A stretch of DNA of 64,000 nt from Paucimonas sp. (lineage in GTDB: Bacteria > Pseudomonadota > Gammaproteobacteria > Pseudomonadales > Pseudomonadaceae): contig JAIRVG010000108.1 in assembly GCA_031253995.1 (NCBI GenBank), positions 1-64,000 on the forward strand, read 5' to 3'. Positions 16,253-25,327 of this stretch are shown here, piece by piece. Made by a program: the position numbers and the translations under genes. The number at the start of each line of letters is the position of its first letter. The first letter of the stretch is position 1. The notes below the pieces were generated by a model. It did no database searches. It worked only from the letters and a program-made list of their open reading frames with translations, and was not told where the DNA came from.

Positions 16253-17035
16253 TTATTCATCGTTGAAGGGTCTGCCTTCGGGGTGGGGAGCCTGGCGATT
16301 GACCTTGGCCAGCGGCAACGGAATCAGCTTGCCCATCGGTTCGCGGCGCTCCTGGCGCAGCGGACGCAGGCCGACCACCATCTTGCGCGCCACCAGCAGG
16401 TAGACACCGCCACCGGAGCCTTGCCAGCGTCCGGCGAGACGCTCCCACCCCGCCAGCCGGGCCTGCCAGGCCGGGGAGGCAAGCGGCGGACGATAGCACC
16501 CGAACCGACGTTTCTCCAGCGCGAAGCCAAGCAGGTTGAGCCAGTCGCCGACCCGCGACGGAGAAATGCAGCGCGCCTTGCGCAAGGCATCGTGGGCGAA
16601 TACCCGACGCACGCCCCAACTGCTCCAGGGGTTGATCCCGACGATCAGCAGGTGCCCGCCGGGGCGCACGCTGCTGGCCGCCTCGCGCAGCAGGCCATGG
16701 GGCGACAGCGAGAAGTCCAGGCCGTGCTGCAGCACCACCACGTCGGCGGCATGCTCGCTCAGCGGCCAGGCCTGTTCCTCGCAGACGATCTCGACCCCGG
16801 GCAGCGGCGCGCCGAGGCGCACGTTGCGCTGCACCTGCGGCGCGGTGGGTGGTGCTTCGGCGCAGGGGCCGTAGTGCACCAGGTAGCCGCCGAAATAACG
16901 CCCCAGCTCCTCTTCCAACAGGCGTTGCTCCTCGGCGAGCATCAGCTGGCCGAGAGGTCCTGCGAACCAGTCACGGGCCAGGCTGATCAGTTCGAGCCAC
17001 TGCGGATCGGCCTGGGCGAAGGCTTGATCGGTCAT
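16253..17035 (-). CDS. Class I SAM-dependent methyltransferase-like protein
   Basis: A 260-residue protein. The usual glycine-rich SAM loop is weak, but VVVLQHGLDFSLSPHGLLREAASSVRPGGHLLIVGIN is the typical motif 4-6 region of Rossmann methyltransferases, next to NPWSSWGVRRV. GGGAG lies 6 bases before the ATG at 17035. It is divergent from gloB and heads the run methyltransferase-rnhA-dnaQ. The same order is kept in P. aeruginosa. The substrate is unknown. Confidence 0.85.
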   Translation of the reverse strand: MTDQAFAQADPQWLELISLARDWFAGPLGQLMLAEEQRLLEEELGRYFGGYLVHYGPCAEAPPTAPQVQRNVRLGAPLPGVEIVCEEQAWPLSEHAADVVVLQHGLDFSLSPHGLLREAASSVRPGGHLLIVGINPWSSWGVRRVFAHDALRKARCISPSRVGDWLNLLGFALEKRRFGCYRPPLASPAWQARLAGWERLAGRWQGSGGGVYLLVARKMVVGLRPLRQERREPMGKLIPLPLAKVNRQAPHPEGRPFNDE

Positions 17036-17114
17036 TGCGTTCTCCCTCGAAGGTTCTCGACAGCGCACATAGCTACTAAGATGCACCCTTGTCCCACGTT
17101 TGGCGAATTGCCCG

Positions 17115-17894
17115 ATGATACAGATAGAAGCCTTGCCCGCATTCAGCGACAACTACATCTGGTTGTTGCAGGACCCCGCCAGCCGCCGCTGTGCAGTGGT
17201 CGACCCGGGCGACGCAGCGCCGGTGCTGGCCTGGCTGGAACGGCATGCCGACTGGCGCCTGGAAGACATCCTGATCACCCACCATCACCATGACCATGTC
17301 GGCGGCGTCGAAGCGCTCAAGACCGCCACCGGGGCGCGGGTCAGCGGGCCGGCCCACGAACGTATCCCGGCGCGGGACGTGGCGCTGGAAGACAACGCCG
17401 TGGTGCGGGTGCTGGGCGTGGATTTCCAGGTCTTCGCGGTGCCGGGCCACACCCTGGGCCATATCGCCTACTTCAGCGCGCAACCGGCGACGCCCCTGCT
17501 GTTCAGCGGCGATACGCTATTCGCCGCCGGTTGCGGACGGCTGTTCGAGGGCACCCCAGCGCAGATGCACACCTCGCTGCAGCGCCTGGCCGCCCTTCCC
17601 GAAGCCACCGAAGTGTACTGCGCCCACGAATACACCCTGAGCAACCTGCGCTTCGCCTGTGCCGTCGAGCCCCAAAATCCGCACGTTGCCGCACGGTTCG
17701 AGGAAGTTACCCGTTTGCGCGCTGAAAATCGCATCACGTTGCCATCAACCATCGCCCTGGAGCGTCTCACCAACCCCTTCCTGAGGGTTGCCGAAACATC
17801 CGTTAAAGAAAAAGCAGACGAACGGACGGGGGGGTTAAACCCTACGCCAAGTGCTGTTTTTGCTGGGCTGAGGGCGTGGAAGGATACCTTCTGA
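17115..17894 (+). CDS. gloB: Hydroxyacylglutathione hydrolase (glyoxalase II)
   Basis: A 259-residue metallo-beta-lactamase-fold enzyme hydrolysing S-D-lactoylglutathione to lactate and glutathione in methylglyoxal detoxification. It carries the binuclear metal motif THHHHDHVGG, the ligand His in VPGHTLGHIAYF, the bridging Asp in FSGDTLFAAGCGRLFEG and the last His in YCAHEYTLSN. The ATG at 17115 fits the family N-terminus (MIQIEALPAFSDNYIW); a TTG five codons earlier is not favoured. It is divergent from the methyltransferase gene. Confidence 0.96.
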   Translation: MIQIEALPAFSDNYIWLLQDPASRRCAVVDPGDAAPVLAWLERHADWRLEDILITHHHHDHVGGVEALKTATGARVSGPAHERIPARDVALEDNAVVRVLGVDFQVFAVPGHTLGHIAYFSAQPATPLLFSGDTLFAAGCGRLFEGTPAQMHTSLQRLAALPEATEVYCAHEYTLSNLRFACAVEPQNPHVAARFEEVTRLRAENRITLPSTIALERLTNPFLRVAETSVKEKADERTGGLNPTPSAVFAGLRAWKDTF

Positions 17895-17929
17895 AGATGG
17901 CCGCTTGATGACCGCACAGTTCTGAAAGG

Positions 17930-17958
17930 TTGACCCGGTTGGGGGCGCTTTCTAGAAT
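17930..17958 (+). promoter_or_regulatory. Sigma-70 promoter of mltD
   Basis: TTGACC (17930-17935), a 17-base spacer and TAGAAT (17953-17958), giving a start about 30 bases before the mltD ATG. Confidence 0.75.
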
Positions 17959-17994
17959 CGCCCGACATTTTCGCCCGGAACTCTGTCCCAGCCA

Positions 17995-19440
17995 ATGTCG
18001 TCCAATAGCCGCAGAACCTTCACGCCCGTCGCTCTGACGCGCCTCGCACAGGCCGTCGCGCTCGGTCTGACAGCCACCCTCGTGGGCTGCCAGAGCACCA
18101 GTCACATGGGCGACAACGATAGCGTTCGCGTGCACGTCCAGCCCCGTGTCAAACCGAAGCCTGTATTCGTCCAGGCCAAGCCGGTCGAACAGGCGCCGCA
18201 GGACGTCTGGGAACGCATTCGCCAGGGCTTCCAGCTGCAGGACGACATCGGCGTCAACCCGCGCATCGAGCAACAGCGCCTGTGGTTCGCCAGCAACCCG
18301 ACCTTCCTCGAAACCGCGGGTGATCGCGGCAGCCTGTACATCCACTACATCGTCGAGCGTCTCGAAGAGCGCGACATGCCACTGGAACTGGCCCTGCTGC
18401 CGGCCATCGAGAGCGCCTACAACCCGATGGCCTACTCCCGTGCCCACGCCGTCGGGCTGTGGCAGTTCATCCCGTCCACCGGGCGTCACTACAACCTGCG
18501 CCAGACCCGTTTCTACGATGGTCGCCGGGACATCACCGCGTCGACCAATGCCGCGCTGGACTACCTGAGCCGCCTGCACGACATGTTCAACGGCGACTGG
18601 CTGCTGGCCCTGGCCGCCTACAATGCCGGCGAAGGCACGGTCAGCCGGGCCATCGAGCGCAACGAGCGGCTGAACCTGCCCACCGACTACTGGAACCTGC
18701 CCCTGCCCCAGGAAACCCGCGACTACGTGCCGAAGCTGCTGGCCCTGTCCCAGGTGGTCCTGACGCCCGAGGCGTATGGCGTGAACCTCAACCCGATCGC
18801 CAACGAGCCCTACTTCGAAGCCGTCGCCATCAAGGATCGCCTCGACCTGTCGCGGGTCGCCGCCCTGGCCGAGATCGACGAGGACGAGCTGATCCAGCTC
18901 AACCCCGCCTTCAAGAAACGCATGACCGTCGACGGCCCGCAGCAGTTGCTGGTACCGACGGCCAAGGCCCAGCTGCTGACCAGCAGCCTGTCGAGCATGA
19001 AACCCGAGGAACTGCTGGCCCTCCAGCCCAAGGCCGCGGTGTTCGAAGCAGCGCTGGCCGAAGCCAACGCCCCGGCAGCACGCAGCGTGCGCTACCGAGT
19101 CAAGCGTGGCGACAGCCTGGGCAGTATCGCCAAGGCCAACCGGGTCAGCGTCAAGGAGTTGCAGCGCTGGAACAAGCTCAGCGGCAACCGCCTGAAGGCC
19201 GGCCAGACCCTGGTCCTGCAGAGCAAGCAGCCGATCACCGTGGCGTCCGCCGCGAAATCCTCCTCGGCAGCCGCCAAGGGCAAGCAGCGCGCCACGCAGT
19301 ACAAGGTAAAGAAAGGCGATTCGCTGTACCTGGTCGCCAAACGCTTCAACGTGGAAATGCAACACCTCAAGCGCTGGAACCCGCGCAGCGGCCAGGCACT
19401 GAAGCCAGGCCAGACCCTGACCGTCTACCTGCCGCACTGA
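17995..19440 (+). CDS. mltD: Membrane-bound lytic murein transglycosylase D
   Basis: A 481-residue periplasmic lipoprotein (lipobox LVGC near residue 32) that cleaves peptidoglycan with formation of 1,6-anhydro-MurNAc. The SLT catalytic domain covers about residues 100-260, with the catalytic Glu in LPAIESAYNPMAYSRAHAVG and the motif LWQFIPSTGR, then ALAAYNAGEGTVSRAI. Two LysM modules follow (RYRVKRGDSLGSIAK and QYKVKKGDSLYLVAK), separated by an Ala/Ser/Lys linker, for binding to glycan. There is only a weak Shine-Dalgarno. A good promoter lies upstream. Confidence 0.95.
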   Translation: MSSNSRRTFTPVALTRLAQAVALGLTATLVGCQSTSHMGDNDSVRVHVQPRVKPKPVFVQAKPVEQAPQDVWERIRQGFQLQDDIGVNPRIEQQRLWFASNPTFLETAGDRGSLYIHYIVERLEERDMPLELALLPAIESAYNPMAYSRAHAVGLWQFIPSTGRHYNLRQTRFYDGRRDITASTNAALDYLSRLHDMFNGDWLLALAAYNAGEGTVSRAIERNERLNLPTDYWNLPLPQETRDYVPKLLALSQVVLTPEAYGVNLNPIANEPYFEAVAIKDRLDLSRVAALAEIDEDELIQLNPAFKKRMTVDGPQQLLVPTAKAQLLTSSLSSMKPEELLALQPKAAVFEAALAEANAPAARSVRYRVKRGDSLGSIAKANRVSVKELQRWNKLSGNRLKAGQTLVLQSKQPITVASAAKSSSAAAKGKQRATQYKVKKGDSLYLVAKRFNVEMQHLKRWNPRSGQALKPGQTLTVYLPH

Positions 19441-19550
19441 TACCGCCTTCGGGCGGTGCATGGACGCCACGGGCGCGCTCTTTTTCCTGCTGATACAAGC
19501 TGTTACTGTAGGAACCATAAAGCCCAAGCCGCCTGGATCGGATCGCCGAC

Positions 19551-21380
19551 TTGATACGTCCCCTCCTGCTGTCATTCAGCCTGGTCTTGAGCTTTCCCGC
19601 GGGCGCGACCATCACCGAAAGCCACGGTTACGCCCAGTTCGGCACGCTCAAGTACCCCGCCAAGTTCACCCACTTCGATTGGGTCAACCCGCAAGCGCCC
19701 AAGGGCGGCACCTTGCGGGCCATGGCATTCGGCACCTTCGATACCCTCAACCCCTACACCTTCAAGGGCAGCAGTCCGGTGACCACGCCGAACTTCCTGC
19801 AGTACGGGGTCAACGAGCTCAATGAAACCCTGATGGTCGGCACCGGCCAGTACGACCCGTCCGGCGACGAGGCGACCTCCAGCTACGGACTGATCGCCCG
19901 CTCCGTGGAGTACAGCGAGGACCGCAGTTGGGTGGTGTTCAACCTGCGTCCGCAAGCCCGCTTCCACGATGGCCGGCCGATCACCGCGGCGGACGTGGCG
20001 TTCTCCTACCGCACCCTGCTCAAGGAAGGTCATCCGATCTACCGCACCAACTTGCAGGAAGTGGAACGGGTCGACGTACTCAGCCCGCAGCGCATCCGCT
20101 TCGTCTTCAAGCGTGCCGGCAACCCCCTGCTCATCCTGCGCCTCGGCGAGATGCCGGTACTGCCGCTGCACTACTGGAAAGGCCGCGACTTCAAGGCCAC
20201 CACCTTCGAGCCGCCGCTGGGCAGCGGCCCCTATCGCATCAGCGAAGTGCAGCCGGGCCGGCGCCTGGTGTTCGAGCGGGTCAAGGACTGGTGGGGCAAG
20301 GACCTGCCGGTCAATCGCGGCAAGTACAACTTCGATCGCGTCGAGTACGAGTTCTACCGCGACAGCGATGTCGCCTTCGAAGCCTTCAAGGCGGGCGAGT
20401 TCGACATCTATATCGAGCACCAGGCGAAGAACTGGGCCAACGGCTACAACTTCCCGGCGGTGCGCCGTGGCGACGTGATCAAGGCGCAGATCAAGCACCA
20501 GATCCCGACCCAGACCCAAGGCCTGTTCATGAACAGCCGCCGCGCGGCCTTCGCCGATCGCCGCGTGCGCCAGGCCCTGGGCCTGATGTTCGATTTCGAA
20601 TGGACCAACCGCACCCTGTTCAGCAGCGCCTATCGCCGGGCCACCAGTTTCTACCCCAACAGCGAATTCACCGCCGACGGCCTGCCGGTGGGCAAGGAGT
20701 GGCTGTTGCTGGCGCCATGGCGCGAGGATTTGCCACCCGGCCTGTTCACCCAACCCTTCAAGGTCAGCCAGACCGATGGCCGCGGTGTCGGTCGCGACAA
20801 CCTGCGCCAGGCCCTCGACCTGCTCGGCCAGGCCGGCTGGAAGCTCAGCGGCCAGCGCCTGCTGAACAGCAACGGTCAGCCGCTCAAGCTGGAAATCCTC
20901 CTGGTCAATCCGAACCTTGAGCGGATTCTCCAGCCTTATGTGGAGAACCTGGCCAGCATCGGCATCGACGCGCGCCTGCGCACCGTCGACCGGGCCCAGT
21001 ACAAGCAGCGCCTCGATCAGTTCGATTTCGACATGATCCTGATGACCCTGACCCAGACCCTCAGTCCCGGCCTCGAACAATGGCAGTACTTCCACTCCAG
21101 CCAGGCCGCCACCAAGGGCAGCAAGAACTACGCTGGGGTCAACAGCCTGGTGGTCGACCACCTGCTCGAAGCCCTGCTCGCCGCGCAGACTCGCGATGAC
21201 CAGGTGGCCGCGACCCGCGCCCTGGACCGCGTCCTGCTGTGGCAGCACTACATGATTCCCAACTGGTATCTCGACTATCACCGCCTGGCCTACCGCAACC
21301 GGTTCGCCTTCGTCACCACGCCGCCCTACACCCTGGGGCTGAATACCTGGTGGCTCAAGCCTTCGGAGAACGCCCCATGA
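19551..21380 (+). CDS. Peptide ABC transporter periplasmic binding protein (YejA-like), first copy
   Basis: A 609-residue family-5 extracellular solute-binding protein with a signal peptide ending near PAGA-TI. HFDWVNPQAPKGGTLRA and the long DFDMILMTLTQTLSPGLEQWQYF segment resemble YejA/microcin-C-type binding proteins. It starts at a TTG with only a weak Shine-Dalgarno; an internal ATG would remove the signal peptide. It is closely related to the next gene, with which it overlaps by 4 bases, so this is a tandem duplication within the operon. Likely substrates are oligopeptides or modified peptides; the exact ligand is unknown. Confidence 0.92.
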   Translation: MIRPLLLSFSLVLSFPAGATITESHGYAQFGTLKYPAKFTHFDWVNPQAPKGGTLRAMAFGTFDTLNPYTFKGSSPVTTPNFLQYGVNELNETLMVGTGQYDPSGDEATSSYGLIARSVEYSEDRSWVVFNLRPQARFHDGRPITAADVAFSYRTLLKEGHPIYRTNLQEVERVDVLSPQRIRFVFKRAGNPLLILRLGEMPVLPLHYWKGRDFKATTFEPPLGSGPYRISEVQPGRRLVFERVKDWWGKDLPVNRGKYNFDRVEYEFYRDSDVAFEAFKAGEFDIYIEHQAKNWANGYNFPAVRRGDVIKAQIKHQIPTQTQGLFMNSRRAAFADRRVRQALGLMFDFEWTNRTLFSSAYRRATSFYPNSEFTADGLPVGKEWLLLAPWREDLPPGLFTQPFKVSQTDGRGVGRDNLRQALDLLGQAGWKLSGQRLLNSNGQPLKLEILLVNPNLERILQPYVENLASIGIDARLRTVDRAQYKQRLDQFDFDMILMTLTQTLSPGLEQWQYFHSSQAATKGSKNYAGVNSLVVDHLLEALLAAQTRDDQVAATRALDRVLLWQHYMIPNWYLDYHRLAYRNRFAFVTTPPYTLGLNTWWLKPSENAP

Positions 21381-23230
21381 TGCCAATGCCTCGTCTGCGC
21401 CGGTTGCTCGGCGGCCTGCTGCTCGCCGGCCTGGGCCTGCCGACCCTGGCGGCGCCGCAACATGCGCTGACCCTGTACAACGAAGCGCCGAAGTATCCGG
21501 CCGACTTCAAGCATTTCGACTACGTGAACCCCGACGCGCCCAAGGGCGGCACCTTCCGCGAGAACGGCTTCGGCAGTTTCGACAGCCTCAACCCCTTCAT
21601 CAGCAAGGGCGTGCCGGCGGACAACATCGACCTGGTCTACGACACCCTGGCCCGCGCCAGCCTCGACGAGCCGTTCACCGAGTACGGCCTGCTGGCCAGG
21701 CAGATCGAGAAGGCCCCGGACAACAGCTGGGTGCGTTTCTACCTGCGTCCCGAAGCGCGCTTCCAGGATGGCCAACCGGTGCGCGCCGATGACGTGGTGT
21801 TCACCTTCAACACCCTGATGAAAAGCGGTGCTCCCCTGTTCCGCGGCTACTACGCCGACGTCGCCGAGGTGGTCGCCGAAGACCCGCTGCGGGTGCTGTT
21901 CAAGTTCAAGCACGGCAACAACCGCGAGCTGCCGCTGATCCTCGGGCAGATCGCGGTGCTGCCCAAGCACGTCTGGGAGGGCCGCGACTTCGCCAAGGGC
22001 GGCCTGGAAATCCCGGTGGGCAGCGGGCCGTACAAGGTCGCCGAGGTCAAGCCCGGGCGCTCGATCCGCCTGGAGCGGGACAAGAACTACTGGGGCAAGG
22101 ACCTGCCGATCAACCGCGGCTTCTATAACTTCGACACCATCACCGTCGACTACTACCGCGACAACACCGTGGCCCTGGAGGCGCTCAAGGCCGGGCAGTT
22201 CGACTACTGGTACGAAACCAGCGCGAAGAACTGGGCCACCGCCTACAACATCCCTGCGGTAAGGGAAAAACGCCTGATCCGCGAGGAAATCCCCAACGGC
22301 ACGCCCACCGGCATGCAGGGCTTCGTCTTCAACCTGCGCCGCCCGGTGTTCCAGGACGTGCGGGTACGCCAGGCGCTGAGCCTGCTGCTGGACTTCGAGT
22401 GGACCAACAAGCAGCTGTTCAACGGCGCCTACACCCGCACCGGCAGCTACTTCGAGAACTCCGAGATGGCGGCGAAGGGCCTGCCCGGCGAGGACGAACT
22501 GAAGCTCCTCGAACCGCTGCGCGGCAAGATTCCCGAGCAGGTGTTCACCGAGCCCTTCAAGAACCCGGTCACCGATGCCAGCGGCATGATCCGCGAGCAG
22601 CAGCGCCAGGCCTACAAACTGCTGCAGGAAGCCGGCTGGCGCATCGACAACGACAAGATGGTGGATGCCCAGGGCAAGCCGCTGACCATCGAGTTCCTGC
22701 TCGCCCAGACCGAGTTCGAGCGCATTCTCCTGCCCTACAAGCGCAACCTCGCCGACCTCGGCATCACCCTCAACATCCGCCGGGTCGACGTCGCCGAATA
22801 CATCAACCGCCTGCGCTCGCGCGACTTCGACATGATCGTCGGCGGCTTCCCGCAGTCCAACTCGCCGGGCAACGAGCAGCGCGAGTTCTGGCAGAGCGGC
22901 AGCGCCGACAACCCCGGCAGTCGCAACTACATGGGCCTGAAGGACCCGGCCGTGGACAGCCTGGTGGAATCGCTGATCAACGCCGACTCGCGGCAGAGCC
23001 TGGTGGCCCACACCCGCGCCCTCGACCGCGTGCTGCTGTGGGGCTTCTACGTGGTGCCCAACTGGCACATCAAGACCTGGCGCGTGGCCTACTGGAACCA
23101 TATCGGCCACCCCGTCACGCCGCCCAAGTACGACATCGGCATCAACACCTGGTGGATCAAGCCAGAAGTGACGCCGGCCGCCCCGGTGACCGCGGCGGAA
23201 GAAGCCGCCGCCGCGCACGGGGAGCAGTGA
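21377..23230 (+). CDS. Peptide ABC transporter periplasmic binding protein (YejA-like), second copy
   Basis: A 617-residue paralogue of the preceding protein: signal peptide ending TLAA-PQ, then HFDYVNPDAPKGGTFRENGFGSF, LLDFEWTNKQLFNG and FDMIVGGFPQSNSPGNEQREFW. GGAG lies 8 bases upstream and the ATG overlaps the previous stop (ATGA). The C-terminus extends in an Ala/Glu-rich tail after WWIKPEV. The permease gene begins 1 base after the stop. Two binding proteins feeding one permease suggest a widened substrate range. Confidence 0.93.
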   Translation: MMPMPRLRRLLGGLLLAGLGLPTLAAPQHALTLYNEAPKYPADFKHFDYVNPDAPKGGTFRENGFGSFDSLNPFISKGVPADNIDLVYDTLARASLDEPFTEYGLLARQIEKAPDNSWVRFYLRPEARFQDGQPVRADDVVFTFNTLMKSGAPLFRGYYADVAEVVAEDPLRVLFKFKHGNNRELPLILGQIAVLPKHVWEGRDFAKGGLEIPVGSGPYKVAEVKPGRSIRLERDKNYWGKDLPINRGFYNFDTITVDYYRDNTVALEALKAGQFDYWYETSAKNWATAYNIPAVREKRLIREEIPNGTPTGMQGFVFNLRRPVFQDVRVRQALSLLLDFEWTNKQLFNGAYTRTGSYFENSEMAAKGLPGEDELKLLEPLRGKIPEQVFTEPFKNPVTDASGMIREQQRQAYKLLQEAGWRIDNDKMVDAQGKPLTIEFLLAQTEFERILLPYKRNLADLGITLNIRRVDVAEYINRLRSRDFDMIVGGFPQSNSPGNEQREFWQSGSADNPGSRNYMGLKDPAVDSLVESLINADSRQSLVAHTRALDRVLLWGFYVVPNWHIKTWRVAYWNHIGHPVTPPKYDIGINTWWIKPEVTPAAPVTAAEEAAAAHGEQ

Positions 23231-23231
23231 C

Positions 23232-24305
23232 ATGCTCGCCTACATCCTGCGGCGCCTGCTGCTGATCATCCCGACCCTGTTCGGCATCCTGATCATCAAC
23301 TTCGTCATCATCCAGGCCGCCCCCGGCGGGCCGGTGGAACAGATGATCGCCAAGCTCGAAGGCTTCGAGGGCGCCACCAGCCGCATTGCCGGCGGCGGCG
23401 CGGAAGTCTCGGTGGCAGGCTCCAACTACCGCGGCGCGCAAGGCCTGGATCCTGCGCTGGTCAAGGAAATCGCGCGCATGTACGGCTTCGACAAGTCGGC
23501 GCCGGAACGCCTGTGGATCATGGTCAAGAACTACGCCCGCCTGGACTTCGGCGACAGCTTCTTCCGCGATGCCAAGGTGGTCGACCTGATCGCCGAGAAG
23601 CTCCCGGTGTCGATCTCCCTCGGCCTGTGGAGCACCCTGATCATGTACCTGGTGTCGATCCCCCTGGGGATCGCCAAGGCCACCCGCCACGGCAGCCACT
23701 TCGACGTATGGACCAGCTCGGCGATCATCATCGGCTACGCCATCCCCGCCTTCCTCTTCGCCATCCTGCTGATCGTGGTGTTCGCCGGCGGCAGCTACCT
23801 GGACTGGTTCCCGCTACGCGGGCTGACGTCGAGCAACTTCGACGAACTGAGCACCTGGGGCAAGATCGGCGACTACTTCTGGCACCTGGCGCTGCCCATC
23901 ACCGCGCTGGTGATCGGCAACTTCGCCACCATGACCCTGCTGACCAAAAACAGCTTCCTCGACGAGATCAACAAGCAGTACGTGGTCACCGCCAAGGCCA
24001 AGGGCCTGACGCCGAACCGCGTGCTCTACGGCCATGTGTTCCGCAATGCCATGCTGCTGGTCATCGCCGGCTTCCCCTCGGCGTTCATCGGCATCTTCTT
24101 CACCGGCTCGCTGCTGGTGGAAGTGATCTTCTCCCTCGACGGCCTCGGCCTGATGAGCTTCGAGGCGGCGATCAACCGCGACTACCCGGTGGTCTTCGGC
24201 ACCCTGTTCATCTTCACCCTGCTGGGGCTGGTGGTGAAACTGATCGGCGACCTGACCTACACCCTGGTCGATCCGCGTATCGACTTCGAAAGCCGGGAGC
24301 ACTGA
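23232..24305 (+). CDS. yejB: Peptide ABC transporter permease (YejB)
   Basis: A 357-residue inner-membrane permease beginning MLAYILRRLLLIIPTLFGI, with about six membrane segments and the coupling EAA-type loop around YVVTAKAKGLTPNRVLYGHVFRNAM. A charged periplasmic insertion of roughly 80 residues follows the first membrane segment, as in YejB. It pairs with the downstream YejE-type permease. The spacing to both neighbours is 1 base, showing tight coupling. Confidence 0.94.
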   Translation: MLAYILRRLLLIIPTLFGILIINFVIIQAAPGGPVEQMIAKLEGFEGATSRIAGGGAEVSVAGSNYRGAQGLDPALVKEIARMYGFDKSAPERLWIMVKNYARLDFGDSFFRDAKVVDLIAEKLPVSISLGLWSTLIMYLVSIPLGIAKATRHGSHFDVWTSSAIIIGYAIPAFLFAILLIVVFAGGSYLDWFPLRGLTSSNFDELSTWGKIGDYFWHLALPITALVIGNFATMTLLTKNSFLDEINKQYVVTAKAKGLTPNRVLYGHVFRNAMLLVIAGFPSAFIGIFFTGSLLVEVIFSLDGLGLMSFEAAINRDYPVVFGTLFIFTLLGLVVKLIGDLTYTLVDPRIDFESREH

Positions 24306-24306
24306 G

Positions 24307-25326
24307 ATGAACCTGTCCCCTCTCAATCGCCGCCGCTTCGAGCGTTTCAAGGCCAACCGTCGTGGCTGGTGGTCGCTGTGGCTGTTCCTGGTGCTGTTCG
24401 GCCTGAGCCTGGGCGCCGAGCTGATCGCCAACGACAAACCCCTGGTGGTGCGCTACGACGGCGAGTTCTATTTCCCGGCGTTCAAGCGCTACCCGGAAAC
24501 CACCTTCGGCGGCGAATTCCCCCTGGAGGCCAACTACAAGAGCCCCTACATCCGCGACCTGCTGGAGAAGAAGCGGAGCTGGGTGCTGTGGGCGCCGATC
24601 CCGTTCAGCTACCAGAGCATCAACTACGACCTCAAGGTACCCGCCCCTGCCCCGCCCTCGGCGCAGAACTGGCTCGGCACCGACGACCAGGGTCGCGACG
24701 TGCTGGCACGGGTGATCTACGGCTTCCGCATCTCGGTGCTGTTCGCCCTGACCCTGACCGTGCTCAGCTCCATCATCGGCGTGATCGCCGGCGCGCTGCA
24801 GGGCTTCTATGGCGGCTGGGTCGACCTGGCCGGCCAGCGCTTCCTGGAAATCTGGTCGGGCCTGCCGGTGCTGTACCTGCTGATCATCCTCGCCAGTTTC
24901 GTGCAGCCGAACTTCTGGTGGCTGCTGGGGATCATGCTGCTGTTCTCCTGGATGAGCCTGGTGGACGTGGTCCGCGCCGAATTCCTGCGCGGACGCAACC
25001 TGGAGTACGTGCGCGCCGCGCGGGCCCTGGGCATGCAGAACGCGGCGATCATGTACCGGCACATCCTGCCCAACGCCATGGTCTCGACCATGACCTTCCT
25101 GCCGTTCATCCTCACCGGCGCCATCGGCACCCTGACCGCCCTGGACTTCCTCGGCTTCGGCCTGCCGCCCGGCGCGCCGTCCCTCGGTGAACTGGTCGCC
25201 CAGGGCAAATCCAACCTGCAGGCTCCGTGGCTGGGCATCAGCGCCTTCGCCGTACTCGCGCTGATGCTCAGCCTGCTGGTGTTCATCGGCGAATCCGCCC
25301 GCGATGCCTTCGACCCGAGGAAATGA
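24307..25326 (+). CDS. yejE: Peptide ABC transporter permease (YejE)
   Basis: A 339-residue permease. The N-terminus (RRRFERFKANRRGWWSLWLF) and the periplasmic region with YPETTFGGEF and SYQSINYDL are typical of YejE, and the EAA loop is EYVRAARALGMQNAAIMYRHILPNAM. It forms the membrane pore with YejB. It ends 1 base before the ATPase gene. Confidence 0.94.
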   Translation: MNLSPLNRRRFERFKANRRGWWSLWLFLVLFGLSLGAELIANDKPLVVRYDGEFYFPAFKRYPETTFGGEFPLEANYKSPYIRDLLEKKRSWVLWAPIPFSYQSINYDLKVPAPAPPSAQNWLGTDDQGRDVLARVIYGFRISVLFALTLTVLSSIIGVIAGALQGFYGGWVDLAGQRFLEIWSGLPVLYLLIILASFVQPNFWWLLGIMLLFSWMSLVDVVRAEFLRGRNLEYVRAARALGMQNAAIMYRHILPNAMVSTMTFLPFILTGAIGTLTALDFLGFGLPPGAPSLGELVAQGKSNLQAPWLGISAFAVLALMLSLLVFIGESARDAFDPRK

Positions 25327-25327
25327 C

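Noticed and set aside
17100..17114. TTG start five codons upstream of gloB.
   Set aside because: The ATG at 17115 gives the conserved glyoxalase II N-terminus.
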